Positions 24,110 to 64,000 of a DNA stretch of 64,000 bases are shown in pieces. Numbering within the stretch: the first letter of the stretch is position 1; each line of letters starts with the position of its first letter. The notes under the pieces are model-generated. The model did not search any database, was not told where the DNA came from, and saw nothing but the letters and a program-made list of their open reading frames with translations. Origin of the DNA: Cristatella mucedo (Eukaryota; Bryozoa; Phylactolaemata; Cristatellidae); contig WPIO01000002.1 in NCBI GenBank assembly GCA_009760855.2, positions 1,269,501 to 1,333,500 of the forward strand, given 5' to 3'. The position numbers and the translations under genes were made by a program.

Positions 24110-25030
24110 AACGGACAGTAAGGTCTGTTTTGGCTGTTCCACTCTTTTTTTGCTATGACCACCATGCCAAGAGATACATTTTGAGATAAATAGGTGCCTA
24201 TAAAAAAGTAACACCCCTGTCCGAATCGTTCTGTTGCCATTTTGGTGACAGAGGCCTGCACGGCAGCAGAAAGCCTCATTAAATGGGTTTAAGGGTGGCA
24301 AGCAGCAACTAATGCAGAATATCGACAGATTTTTCATTTAAGTAACAATCGAACCGACACGAAATTAAACTGCATGCACCACAATGGCACCCTTGCCATC
24401 TGATGGCTTTCACTTACAACAAGGTCCACACATAAGAACTAGCTAAACCATGGGCTAATCTATTATAAGAGTATCCATAACCATGCCAGCCAACCACTTC
24501 AACCACTTCAACCAGTTTTCCGAATAAGTCAATAAGATTACTACTAACAGCTATCACACACAGAGTGAGGAGTGCGTGTAGGGTAGTCGGGCTCATGAGT
24601 CGCTTTGTACAGGCAGACCGATCGAGGTAAGAAGTTTGGCCAACACCATGCAACTCCCAAGCACACAAGTTGCTCAACTAAGTTCTAGCGCCTCATAACC
24701 ACATGACCTAACACCTTGGATCTGCATTTACATTTGGTACAGGCCCATGTATAACTTCAATCCACCTGCCACACCCACTGCAATCGTACTGCCATTTCCA
24801 AAATAAGCTGCACGAAGCTGCTGTTTTGGCTCCCCATGACAGTCAATCGTGCTTGGATTTACCAGCAAAATCTCAAACCTTTTTGCTTGTGCTTTCTGTT
24901 CTTTGCTTCTGCTTTTCTTGTTCTTTCGTTGCAAATGGCTGCCAAAGGCCAGGCACCGAACAACACATACTTCAAATGCTGCTCAGTATATCAGGGCATA
25001 GGATGTCGGTTAGGGTCAAGGGAGTTAAAT

Positions 25031-25192
25031 AAAAGACAGCTATCTCAGCAAAGGCATGCAGTGAATAGGGAGCTAACCGAAGAAGCAGCCATTGCCTTAC
25101 TGGACATCATGACTGGTGGGGGTGGGTGCGGCACCACGATGTCCATCCTATCCTAAGTGTGCGACGCAGGAGCACTGCTCGAGACAAGGCGA
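25031..25192 (+). repeat. Repeat R, copy 1
   Basis: A segment of about 155 bp, starting aaaagacagctatct and ending cgagacaaggcgac. It recurs at 27540-27695 with the same start and end and about 10-15% differences judged by eye. I recognise no tRNA boxes or terminal inverted repeats. Its class is unknown. Confidence 0.8.
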
Positions 25193-25714
25193 CCCAGCAC
25201 CTCGCTCTCGACCTTACCGTTTGCCCGCCGGCTAGCTGGCTTGCGAAGTCTTTTCACAGTGAGCATCAATAGGTCTAAGAGCAAAGGGCTCTGGGTGCCG
25301 GGAAGCATGCTTGGTGGGTTGCCAGCAGCAAGTTCGCGTGCAGAACGCAACGATTCTCGGTGAATTGCACGACTGCACGCTAGCCGAGGACGTCCCGAGT
25401 AAGGCTTCGAACCGGAGAAGAAACCTGGCAGGATGGGGAAGGGGAGTCAAGCTCGGAATGAAAAGAGTGGCTCGAAAACTTGCCTGAAGTCAGCAAGGCA
25501 GTGACAGCTGTAAGCGTTCGCTATCTGCACCTCTTTGCCAGTCATCGTGCGGTCAAGCTTGACAGCTAAACACGAGCAAGGGCAGCCGATCGGACAGACT
25601 GGAAGTGAGACAGAGAGTTCAGCAGCAAATTGGCACTAGCGGCTCTGCGGCTGAGCCAGGCGGAGGGCGTACCCGCAAAACCTAGATGGAGCCATCGGGG
25701 TCGTAGGGAACTCT

Positions 25715-25845
25715 GATGAACGCTGACGGTGGCACCGTTCCTGCACCTCACTACCCGTGTCGTGGGTTCAAATCCTGCAGCAGGCGATCTTATATCGCTC
25801 ACACCAAGCGGCAGCGATAGCCATTGAGCCACTTCTGCCCCTGCA
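25715..25845 (+). mobile_element. SINE2 copy
   Basis: The B-box-like gtgggttcaaatcctgcagc is followed by the SINE2 body gcaggcgatctta and the 3' part ggcagcgatagccattgagc. The 5' half of the tRNA head is poorly conserved. Confidence 0.7.
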
Positions 25846-26239
25846 TAAAAGAGGCTGATACACCATCAGCTAAGCTTTACTGTAGTGCTACTTTTACATT
25901 ACATTATTCTTATTATTACGAGGGGCATTCGGCATGGCAACAAGCTGCCCGGACCAATCGACATGACCCAACCAGCACAAGAGATCCTTCCCTCTCACGC
26001 TAGAGAGCGACCTCGGGCAACTCCAAGCGTGGTGTGGACCATTCTGCAGTCGTACTATCAACCGCTCGGTTATGAAACATACAACCCGTAAGTTTAAAGC
26101 GTTGATTAGCACTCGCTGTGGTAGTAGCTCACTCGCTGTACCTCAGCATGCTGTGAAAAGTCGACCGTTACTAAGGTTCCATCTAAATTTAAAGAGGCAG
26201 CATCTTTTTGGCCGGTTACATGCCGAATAGCATGCAAGC

Positions 26240-27535
26240 CACTTAATCAGCGTCATGAAGTTAGTGGACAGCCTCTTAAATTCTGCCTGTTAAATGTCTG
26301 CTTGCTAAAAACCTAGGGATTAGTTATCCGAGATCAGGCTGTCCAGGAGAAGCTATGTGCATTTCTCCTAACAAAGACACGAATGACGACCTGCTTTGAT
26401 GTATATGTATCTGAGGCCACCCCACCCAGGTTCTCATTCTTTCAGGCCAAGCAGTCTGACAAGGTCGGGGGGGGGGCTAGGTAGCTATTGCTGTTCGTGA
26501 ATCGTTTGGCTGTAAGACATGCAGTTTTTGCATGAGCTATCGTTTGAATCTGTGGCAATCAGGTGCTCATCAAAGACCATGCCTCTCACTGTTGTGGTCT
26601 ACCGACCTCGCCGTCTAACCTTGTTTATGGAGTTTTCGGAGCTTCTCACTAAAATATTTGTGTGTGACAGGCCATTAGAGATTGCACTAGACTTTCAACA
26701 TTTACATTGACACCCTAGCAACAGCCAAGTCGTTTATTTTTTGACTGTCCGGAGAACTTTGGTTTGGTCCAATACGTTAATCATACCATTCACGTCAGTG
26801 GCCATTTCCTGGATCTCGCTATCAATAAGAATTTCTGACCCACTGACCTTATTGTGTGCACTCTGACCATCTCAGATCATTGTCTTGTTTACTGTTCCTA
26901 TCTTGCACGTACCGGGTAACGTCAAGTTTGTCCAGCGACGAAACTTTAAAAAGCATTGAGCAGGAAATCATTTTGAAATTTGAATATGAAGCAGGTTTAC
27001 TTGATCTGCACCCTGACTTGACCGACAGCCTTGATACCCTCATTGATATAGTGAGCATGGCCCTTAGGAGTACCCTTGACGAGCATGCTCCCGTACATTG
27101 TCCGTGTACAGAGTCGCAAAGATTCTTTTCAATTTATGAAAAAACTTCAAAAGACGTGCCGTATTAAGCACAGGCTTGAACACCACTTCAAGAAATCTGG
27201 TCTGATGAAAATCTAGCCAATTTCAAAACTTCCTCCGAATCTACACCCGGAATCTTAAGAAAGGTAGGGGTTTTGTTCATGCGAAAACGGAGGTCCTAAC
27301 AGCTAATAAGGTCTAATAAAAATGAGCTTGTCTCCTGAAGAGCATATACCATCATTACTGTGGTCTTCACTGGCAGACAAAATTAGCCAAGCCACAAGAA
27401 GGATTTTTAATGCTGCACTGGAAAAGGGGTTGCACCCAAGTCCTTCCAAAACGTCCATCGTCAGATCAATACTTAGAAGGCCTGGAGTAGATTTAGAGGT
27501 CATTGCAGATAATCGCTCAGTTTCCCTTCTTCGTT
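26240..27535 (+). mobile_element. LINE-B copy 1: endonuclease and start of RT
   Basis: In plus-strand frames: an N-terminal endonuclease-like part (LNVCLLKT, then SFFQAKQSDKVGGGLG), the VVYRP block (MPLTVVVYRPRRL) with FMEFSELLTKI, then a run-up to RT (PSLLWSSLADKISQATRRIF). Several stops and shifts are present. It ends where repeat R begins. Confidence 0.75.
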
Positions 27536-27539
27536 GTAA

Positions 27540-27695
27540 AAAAAGACAGCTATCTTGGCAAAGGCATGCAGTGAAAAGGAAACTGACCGAAGAAGCAGCC
27601 ATTGCCTTACCGGACACCGCGAGTGGTGGGGGGCACCACGATGTCCATCCTATCCTAAGTGTGCGACACATTAGCACCTCACGAGACAAGGTGAC
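27540..27695 (+). repeat. Repeat R, copy 2, inside LINE-B
   Basis: This second copy of the 155-bp repeat lies between two LINE-B pieces that overlap in sequence. The LINE segment at 27240-27530 is repeated, diverged, at 27700-28010. Confidence 0.8.
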
Positions 27696-29345
27696 AAATC
27701 TACGCCCGGTAGCTTAAGAAAGGTGGTGTTTTTGTTCGCACGAAAACGGAAGTCCTGCCAGCAGAACCTAAACAGATTTATAAGACGGTAAACAATTTAC
27801 TGGGCAATTGTGCCCATCCCATCATTTCTGTGGTCTTCACTGGTAGGCAAACTTAGCTCAGCCATAAGTGAGATTTGTAATGCTACTCTGGAAAAGAGGG
27901 TTGCACCCAAGTTTTTCAAAACGGCCAGGGTTAGACCGATACTTAAAAAGTATGGATTAGATTTAGAGGTCCTTGCAGATTATCGCCAGTTTCCATCCTT
28001 TTTCGCCAAAGATTCTTGAAAAAATGGTCGCTAAGCAACTTATAGCACACATTGAAAAGAAAATTTTTTCCTAAAAGTTTCAGCTGGGTTTAAAGCGGCA
28101 GCACTCCACCGAAACTGCACTCCTCTGTGTAACCATTGACATCCTATGCAGCAACGATGACAGGAATGTCACCGCCCAAGCACTTCTAGATCTATCAGCT
28201 GCCTTCGACACTATATCCTACTAGAACGATTGAGAACGATCGGTCTGGCAGACGAGGCACTGGCGTGGTTCAAATCGTACTTGTCCGGTCGTATTCAATC
28301 CGTGCCGTGTGTGTCAGGTCTCATCCACCAGACCAGTCACCTGTGGAGTCCCACAATGGTCCATCCTTTGCTGTTCTCCATTTATACTGAGCCTAAGTGG
28401 AAAGGGATTCATGCCCATTGAATTATGCTGGCGATACCCAGCTGTATTTTTGTCATTTAAACCGTCGAAATCTGCTGCAGTGACTGATAAACTCAATGCT
28501 TGCCCTTCAGACAACCGCTCCTTGATGTCGACCTTAAACTAAACGACAATGAAATAGAACTGCTACCTACAGGACACACCAATCGTGCGGCTGGACTAGA
28601 AGACTTTGCTCTTCTAATCGGCGATGCTGTTGTACGACCACCAACACGTGCTCGGAATTTAGGTGTAGTCTTTGACAGCTGCTCAAATTTTGAAAGCTCC
28701 GTTAAGAAGACTGCTTCCACAGCTAGCCACCACGTCCGATCCCTATCTAAGATTAGGAACTGTCTTCCACGGTGGCTTGCAAAAATTAAACTAGCTCCTT
28801 GATTCTGTCTCAGCTAGATTATTGTAATTCCTAGTTGGCTGGGCCACCGAAAAAGCAAAGCTACTAGGCCACTGTAGCTGGGGATGAATATGGCTGCAAG
28901 GCTAGTCTTAGAATCCCAGAGGTTTGACAATGTGTCTTCTTTGCTGAAAGAGCTTGAATGGCAGCCAGTTGATCAAAGGATATAAAGTAAAGTTCTTATG
29001 CTGACCCATAAAGCCTGCCACGGCTTGGCACCTTCATACCTAGCTGAACTGCTGCATTAGTTTCAGCCTCCTCGTGCCGTCTGGTCCTCTAAAGAAAATA
29101 AATTAGCTGCTCCATTCCTATGCTTAAAGACCTGTAGTGACAGAAGCTTTTACACTGCAGGTCCTAGACTGTGAAACTCGCGTCCACAATTCTTGTGCAA
29201 CGACATCTACTCTCCTGCTGCAGACGGTGGCACATCCTTTCCAGCCGTCCTACTGCTGTAGCTATGCCTCTCACTTTCTCTTTGTTGTATGAGACAAAGT
29301 GTGTTGGCTACTGTATACGTAGCAAAAGCGGCATAGGCTTTAAGT
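27696..29345 (+). mobile_element. LINE-B copy 2: RT and 3' end
   Basis: The RT reads FLWSSLVGKLSSAISEI, LDLSAAFDTIS, LADEALAWFKSYLSGRIQSV, a diverged VPQGS region, PLLFSIY, RNLGVVFDSCSNFESSVKKT and ASHHVRSLSKIRNCL. The 3' end (about 29200-29345) matches the minus-strand copies at 4.6, 5.9 and 37.3 kb. Broken in several places. Confidence 0.85.
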
Positions 29346-30176
29346 GAGCTATAGAAGACTCTCGTGCACAACATCAACTTAGTCTTTGTGGCATAGGAGA
29401 TACAGACAGAGATACATAGAATTACGGATACATTGCATTTCATTAAACTTGAAGGAGAAAAAGATGGACGTGGAAAACCAGGTAAAGTCAAGGCAAGCGG
29501 CAACGAATTAATTTACCGAGGGCACGAACGTGGAGCATCCATACTAGTGAGGAGTCCTTAGTGGTGTCTCGTGACGACGAGCCCAGACCAGCGCAAACCG
29601 CCAGCATCTGTCTAGCTGCCTATTAGCATGGCGACACAAGCATCGGCAGAGAGAGCGCTTGCTCGGGCCCCAGGTTCTCGTTATACAGCTCTTCTATGCA
29701 AGGGCCTGGCGATTATTTGCTCATTCCGACGAAGCAGCAGCACATGTATGGCAAGTGCAAGTGCCTGTCGAATTGCTGCATCGACAGCCTGGCAACCCCT
29801 GCTGGAAAAAGATCGACAGATCAGCCTCAGGCCAGGATTGCGCAATTTCATAGTTCTTATTCGCTGGCGCAGGCTGAAGCACGGGCTCGCCCGGGCAGAC
29901 TGATCATGGCAGAAGTTGAAGGAGTGCAAGGAGAAGAAATGCAGCCCAATAACCCCCTCTGTCATGCTGACGACGGGCAATCAACATAGCGGCCAGGAGG
30001 ATGAAAATGCATCGCTGAGCAAGTGGCCAGTCCATGTGGGGTGTACTGGATAACTGCAGCACGCTGCCATCTGACGCATAGGATGAGTGACTCGGGTGGT
30101 GGCCACAGGAGTTGAAGGCCTGTGCAGATTTACACAGTAGGCTTAGCATCATTACGTTAGTGATTAGTGCAATTGC

Positions 30177-30297
<121 letters not shown>

Positions 30298-31060
30298 ACA
30301 TATCTAAATTATAGCGGTCTGATTACCACGGCATATCTATGCATTAGCTTTTTCTTGTTTAACCGTGGAGTTCATTCTTCTCCTGACAGTACTTGGGCAT
30401 TTGACTACCCTTTTATCCATAGTTCATTAAGTTACTTGCTACTTATATCGTTGACCGGTCTTTTAACACAACTACACTTCTCTTTTCTTTGTTGTGTGAA
30501 TTTCCAAAGAGACTCAGCCACTCATCTTCCTAGACGAGCAAAGTTTTTGAGTGCACCACCCAGTAGAACAGCCGATCTGCCCAAGAATGTGCACATCCCG
30601 TGGCCCTACTGTGCCTACCACGCCTTCTGTGCCCACACTCACCTCTGCTGCAGCATCGCCAGCCTTCATGTAAGTTCAGTTAAAACCAGAAAACTAAATT
30701 TGCTGTCACCTTTATTTGCTCCAATCCCATTAGCAACAGATGTTTCTACTCTGCAGGTACGATACTGTGGAAGTCACTGCCACAGTTCTTACACAGCAAT
30801 GCTATCCTTTATCCTATTACATATTCTGGCAGTCACTTTTCAGCAGCTCTTCACCACTAGTTCTATGTATCCCTTATTTAAACTGAGTCCTTAGTTCATA
30901 ACTGCCTTCCACTGTTCTCTGTTGCATCTGTGAAAGCAGCTAACTGGCTGAAAGGAAAACTCTCCTACGGAACAACCACTCAGTCCTCATGGCTTGTGAC
31001 ATTACAGACGGCCACACGCATGCAACCATGTGTGCACATGTGCAAGCAAGAATACACAAG

Positions 31061-31088
31061 CACACACACACACACACACACACACGCA
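31061..31088. repeat. (CA)n microsatellite
   Basis: A short CA run in a wider CA/TG-rich stretch (31010-31240). Confidence 0.9.
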
Positions 31089-31420
31089 CGATTACACGCA
31101 AGGAAACACACACACACGTGCATGTGTACATATGCACACAGATATAAATACCCGTGCACATGCATATGCTGCATACATGCATTCACGTGTGAGCTCCGGT
31201 GTGTTTCTGATGGAAAAAAGATAATGCACATTTTTGCATGCATTAACACATAACATGCATTACGAAGCCTACAACTTTATGCAATGCTATCTTTTCTCCT
31301 ACTGCCTTTCCGGAAGCCCTTTCCAGGATTCCTTCAGACTGCTTCCATGCTGCTTACTTCTTCAACTGCCACCACCCCAATTTAGCTATAAGCTTTGCAT
31401 TTTTCCTTGCCATGCATAAT

Positions 31421-31506
31421 AATAATAATAATAATAATGATACACTTAATAAAGTGCACTAAGAGAACTCAGAGAATCTCTTTCTAGGCACTTTACATTG
31501 GCTGCA
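31421..31506 (-). mobile_element. LINE-A tail fragment
   Basis: An aataataat tail and the hairpin words aagtgcactaagagaactc and ctctttctaggcactttac are present. Only about 85 bp remain. Confidence 0.8.
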
Positions 31507-31654
31507 TGAAGAAGGCTACCGATTTCGTACCAAAGCAAAACTGCTTATGCTTGCATTATAGAAGGCTTACTTGTGTACTAACCATAGGTGGGCATGGTTT
31601 CAAGAAATTACAACATTATAACAGCCATTTTCTAACAGCATTAACAAAATTTTA

Positions 31655-31790
31655 CAAGACCACAGAAGAGCCTAGGCAGCTATCATTGCCAATTGCCGTG
31701 GGCAATTGAGTAAAATAACGGACTCGAACCCACGACCTGGGTTGAGAGGTGAAAGCACCTTACTCCTGGGCTAAGATGGACACGACGATG
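31655..31790 (-). mobile_element. SINE2 copy beside the myosin tail exon
   Basis: On the minus strand: tcttagcccaggagtaaggtgc (A box region), then ggtcgtgggttcgagtcc (B box). The tRNA-like end lies about 12 bp from the donor of myosin exon 20. Confidence 0.75.
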
Positions 31791-31801
31791 TTATATCATA
31801 C

Positions 31802-60014
<28,213 letters not shown>

Positions 60015-60375
60015 CTATAAATTGAATCAGCAACAGTTGGCCAACAACCAAGCTAAATACTACATACCTTCAGCTGGTCGATACATTCTCAGCATCACAA
60101 GTAAAAAATGCCACCCTTTACTTACTCTAATCAGGGGCTCACAGCCAATGAATTAAAGAGTGAAAGCAGAAGCTGCAAGCACTAGGGTGAACGATAGTTA
60201 AATCCCTTGATTTGTAACCTCGGCAGCCTCGGTAAAGGGCACCTGGCATTGTGGCTGGGCAGCTGCATCATAGGCATTCGCATATCCTTTCTTCTTTGAT
60301 GCAGAGTAACTCAGATACAGCAGTCACGTAATATGACCACCCAGAGCCAATTGGGATCATTGCTGATACCGAAGC

Positions 60376-60986
60376 TACTGTTCCCACTTAAGAGCTGTTA
60401 CCTAGTGAGCACTTCAGCTGGGATGCTTCAGCTCCCCGCCCCCTCTGAGCACTGTATCCCAACACAGTATGCCCACCACAATCAAGTAATTAAATACATA
60501 GGACTAATTGCCAGAGAACAGTAGAGCGACCTCGGCTTTCAGCAGGCAATGCCGGGCTACCTCCACTCAAGTAGGACGGCAGGATCCTCGCCCTAATCGA
60601 AGATAAAGTATGATCGAGTGCGTGCCTACGCCTTGGTCAACAGGCTGTGCACCAGAGATTCTTATCTCTGACGTGGCAAGTACTGTTCCCACTTAAGAGC
60701 TGTTACCTAGTGAGCACTTCAGCTGGGATGCTTCAGCTCCCCCCCCCCTTTTGAGCACTGCATCCCCACACAGTATGCCCACCACAATCAAGCAATGAAA
60801 TGCATAGGACTAATTGCCAGAGAACAGTAGAGCGACCTCGGCTTTCAGCAGGCAATGCCGGGCTACCTCCACTCAAGTAGGACGGCAGGACCCTTGCCCT
60901 AGTCTAAGATAAAGTATGATCGAGCGCCTGCCTACGCCTTGGTCGACAGGCTGTGCACAAGAGATTCTAATCTCTGACGTGGCAGG
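60376..60986. repeat. Tandem duplication, two units of about 305 bp
   Basis: The segment from tactgttcccacttaagagc to atctctgacgtggca occurs twice head to tail (about 60376-60680 and 60681-60986). The copies look more than 90% identical, so the event is fairly recent. Confidence 0.9.
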
Positions 60987-61787
60987 TCCCCAATGACGAA
61001 TCCGTGACTGGCAGACGACCAGCACAAAACTGTACATGCTTTAGTCCAACGACGGGCAGCTGTTATGCAAGCACTGCTTGGTCATGAGAAAGAGCAACCG
61101 GAGACGTTGCTCAGCCAGAGCATCGGCAGGAAGACAAATTCATTCTTCGGGCTCCCTATCTCTTCAAATATCCCTCAAGAAAGAGCACGTTGCCGTGCTA
61201 TCCCCCACTATTCATCAGAGTAGCAATTTTCTGCAACCGGTGCTCAAGCGGAAGTATACTGCAGTGCAGTCCCAATATTAATCTGACGAAGGCCACTGAC
61301 TCCCAAGCTAGGATGTTGCATCAAGGCTCTTTACCATACAGATCTGAAGTGGCCCCAACTTAAACTGCCCTAAAAGCTTGATGATAGCACAGATTGATCG
61401 CTTGGCCAACCCAGCGATGTCGGGATTTGACATTGGCAAATTTGTATCCTGTGAGTAACAGCAAATAGGAGCTAGCTGATCCGAGAGCCCCGTTGGTAAG
61501 TTAACCTTCAGTCACAGCTCAGAGGACTAATCGTTATGAGCTTACAACTCTACAAACCAACAAGGCACCATGCATTGCCCCTACAGCCACCGAGAGGCAC
61601 CATGCACTGCCCTTGCAGCCATGCTTTTTCCACTTGCAGTAAAGCCGTGAAGGTGGGGCAGAGAGCTGCATGTTTGCTGGTGGCTGACTGTGTAAGAGCA
61701 CGATCTCGAGATGAGCAGCAGCAAAGTTGCATTTGATCATGACAGACACAGGAGTCTTTTCTCAGGACACCCCACTCCCAAAGCAGC

Positions 61788-62345
61788 CGAACATAGCACT
61801 CGTGAGCATCGCAGTTGCCACATCTCGCTCACTTTAAGGTCACTTCATTCTTTGACACCAGTCTATCTGTGAGATCTACTCCCCCCCACCAGGCCAAGCT
61901 TTTCGCTTACCACCAGCTTTTCGGAATCCAACAGTTCACCAATACCTCGTACACACCTCAAATCATTTAGAGACCGTGCATTTAGTTCGTATACTCCCAA
62001 AGCCTGGAACTCACTCCCGAGTTGTGTCAGAACATCCCCTGACTTGACCACATTTAAAAAGAACTTAAAAACACACCTATTTAGGACAGTATTTAGTGGG
62101 TCCCTGTGATTCGTCCTTCATGTGCTTATGCGTGCTGACACTGCATGCTGCCACTAACCACATTTGCATGCTGACCCTGTGCATGTCACCCCTAACCATG
62201 TTATTCATGTTGTTTATTTATCGAGTATGATATTACTCACCATTCAATCGTGCTTCCCTTTGCAGCAAAATTTAAAGCGCCTAGAAAGAGATTGAGTTCT
62301 CTGAGGGCGCTTTATCAAGTGCATTATTATATTATTATTATTATA
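61788..62345 (+). mobile_element. LINE-A 3' fragment
   Basis: RT C-terminal codons (degraded) are followed by the untranslated tail cctaaccatgttattcatg. The hairpin lies at 62277-62310 and the TTA-type tail at 62322-62345. About 560 bp remain, 5' truncated. Confidence 0.85.
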
Positions 62346-64000
62346 AAAAAAATAAACCCTCACAGGCTAGACAGCCAACTTCAGATGCAGTCTTTGGGAA
62401 GTCGGCAGATGGCATTGCAGCACGTGCAGAAGCACGTATGAAGTAGACGTATCCAGACTACTTACAAGTCACTCTATGGATGAATAAGGAGAACAGTATC
62501 ACGAAGGAATCCCAGCAAAAGGTGATGCTCCTAAGAATCTACTGGGGTAACCACAATGCGATTCTTTGTATGGAGGTAGCTCCTTGGCCCGGCGGACGTC
62601 CTGCTTGAGAACATTGTTGCATCAGTAGGTTTTCACCGGCTACAATGGCAACTTGGCCTCATCTCAGCTATATACAAGGTGGGGACTCCTGCATAGGCCA
62701 CTTCTGCAGGAGCATTGGTGCTGAGTTTATTAAAGATACAAATTCGTCATCATCTGACATACATCTGCACTACAATCGGCAGTACTTTCCTCGGCAGCAG
62801 CTGCCGAGGCCAAGCTGTCCAATAGGTGCAAAACATATGCCGGTGACTCCTGCTACGATGAATTGATGCAAGGCACAAGCGCTGAGACATCCGAAGAAGC
62901 AGCATTGGCCGTGCCCTCCAAATTAGATCCTGGTCCTCGGTGCCTGACTACCGGTGCTGACCACTGCACAGGCAACGTCTGCACGGCCTTGGGCGATAAG
63001 GCTGCTCGAGGTAAGCCTTCAACGTTAGCCAATGTATCTGCATAGCAGGTACAAGCAATATTCTCGGAGCTGAATACAACGTGTTTAAGTGTTACTACAA
63101 ATGTGACTGTGACTCTCGTTCACAGACCAAGTCTACAAAACTATCAATCAATGAATGACAAGCAAATTCTGGCCTAGTGTATCTCAGGGGCCGAAACATC
63201 TGTAGCATCGGTACTGGTTTCGACAAAACATTCGGCAGGGCAGACTGCTTAAAGCCTCCCGAAAGAGGTGCCCCTGTTCCTAAACTTCTCTACAAATTTC
63301 TGAGGCAAATGCTTGTGTTCTTGAACTTGCTCTAGAATATTCCAATGCATGTAAACTTCCAGCGAAATGCATCCTGACTTGCAAGTCCATTTGCACAACC
63401 ACGCAGCACAGCAGATAATACCGAAGACTGCCTGGGATTGGCAGCTCCGATCGAATAGTTGCCGTCCGCAGTCGAGTTCGACCAGCATTGACTCATTGAT
63501 TATAGCCACTAACGAGCCAAATGCTTTTTCCATGAGCCTATTTTCCTCCTTCGACCATTTGGTTGTGCTGTTTGATTACACCGACCTCGCGATGAAGAAA
63601 AAGTACAGACAGCAGCCTACCTGTTCACGAAAGAAGTCCCTCTGCCGATATTGCAAAATCGCTCACAGGTTTCTCGTGACGAAGGCATTGTCCAACACAG
63701 TGGCCTCCCAGGCCTTTCTGAGCTTCTCTACTTAACTCGCTTTCCTATATCTCAGCGAACAACTGTACAGCCTGTACAGTTTAGCCAGCCAACGATCTGC
63801 ACCCTCATGAAGGTGCAGATCGACGAAAGATTAATAGGCCAACAACTAGCCTGCCTAAAAAATTGTGCACCGGAGGCTGGCGCTCAATCCACTTCTCATG
63901 GGAAGAGAGTGCGCCGAGTCTTCCGGGACACACCTGGGCACCAGCCTCTTCCATCCGACTTCTGCCGGAGAAAAGCGAGCCCACTAGTTCCCAGCTCGGT
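62346..64000. other. Right end of window, no gene assigned
   Basis: This is probably the first intron or upstream DNA of the myosin gene. Open frames on both strands at 63249-63735 overlap each other and match nothing I know. Two short perfect hairpins lie at 63761-63781 and 63793-63822. Confidence 0.4.
63761..63822. repeat. Two adjacent perfect hairpins
   Basis: AACTGTACAG c CTGTACAGTT at 63761-63781, and CGATCTGCACC with its exact reverse complement at 63793-63803 and 63812-63822. They lie 11 bp apart. Confidence 0.9.

Larger units (their letters stand above)
23531..25714. other. Intergenic stretch, no recognised gene
   Basis: It contains the CT microsatellite at 24043-24105 and the first copy of repeat R at 25031-25192. 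Nothing else could be assigned. Confidence 0.5.

Noticed and set aside
24000-24340. Arg-Glu-rich frames across the CT repeat
   Set aside because: Pure translation of the microsatellite.
61341-61454. Minus-strand exon candidate starting DTNLPMSNPDIAGLA between cacag and gtaaag
   Set aside because: The splice signals are acceptable, but the protein does not match the myosin N terminus and the phase does not fit exon 1.
63934-63954. Minus-strand start MEEAGAQ before a gtgtgt donor
   Set aside because: It would be a short first exon, but it lacks the conserved myosin N-terminal wording and a weak donor follows.

Overview
The window is animal nuclear DNA. It holds spliceosomal introns with canonical GT-AG borders and one GC-AG border, three metazoan cytoskeleton or signalling genes, CR1/L2-type LINE fragments, tRNA-derived SINEs and many long microsatellites. 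I see no bacterial genes, operons or CRISPR arrays. The phylum cannot be fixed from the sequence. Compact genes, short UTR-like flanks and the repeat families suggest an invertebrate.

Layout. Positions 67-3438 (+) hold the 3' part of a formin-like (FMNL/FRL) gene: the FH2 domain and a C-terminal DAD in five exons, with the 5' part off the left edge. Positions 3.4-13.9 kb are gene-free and rich in LINE remnants. Positions 13.9-18.4 kb form a strongly GC- and CpG-rich block around a single-exon CDK5 activator gene (p35/CDK5R1) at 17148-18071 (+). Positions 18.1-31.8 kb are again gene-free, with at least three LINE families, SINEs, a 21-bp minisatellite and microsatellites. Positions 31802-60014 (-) hold 20 phase-compatible exons of a class I unconventional myosin of the MYO1D type. 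They encode 926 codons, from just before the first motor strand to near the end of the TH1 tail. The first exon and the last short coding exon were not found. The introns are filled with LINE and SINE copies and one Tc1/mariner remnant. Positions 60.0-64.0 kb look like the first myosin intron or upstream DNA.

How the genes relate. FMNL nucleates and elongates actin filaments. p35 activates CDK5 at membranes and acts on the cytoskeleton. MYO1D is a membrane-linked actin motor. They are separate transcription units, not an operon. The most interesting point is their order. CDK5R1 (+) faces MYO1D (-) tail to tail, which is, as I recall, also the arrangement of these two genes at human 17q11.2. 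FMNL, CDK5R and MYO1 genes also recur together on human Hox-bearing chromosomes. This looks like a very old linkage block.

Limits. All homology calls are by eye from remembered family sequences. Exon borders rest on splice consensus, reading phase and protein similarity.
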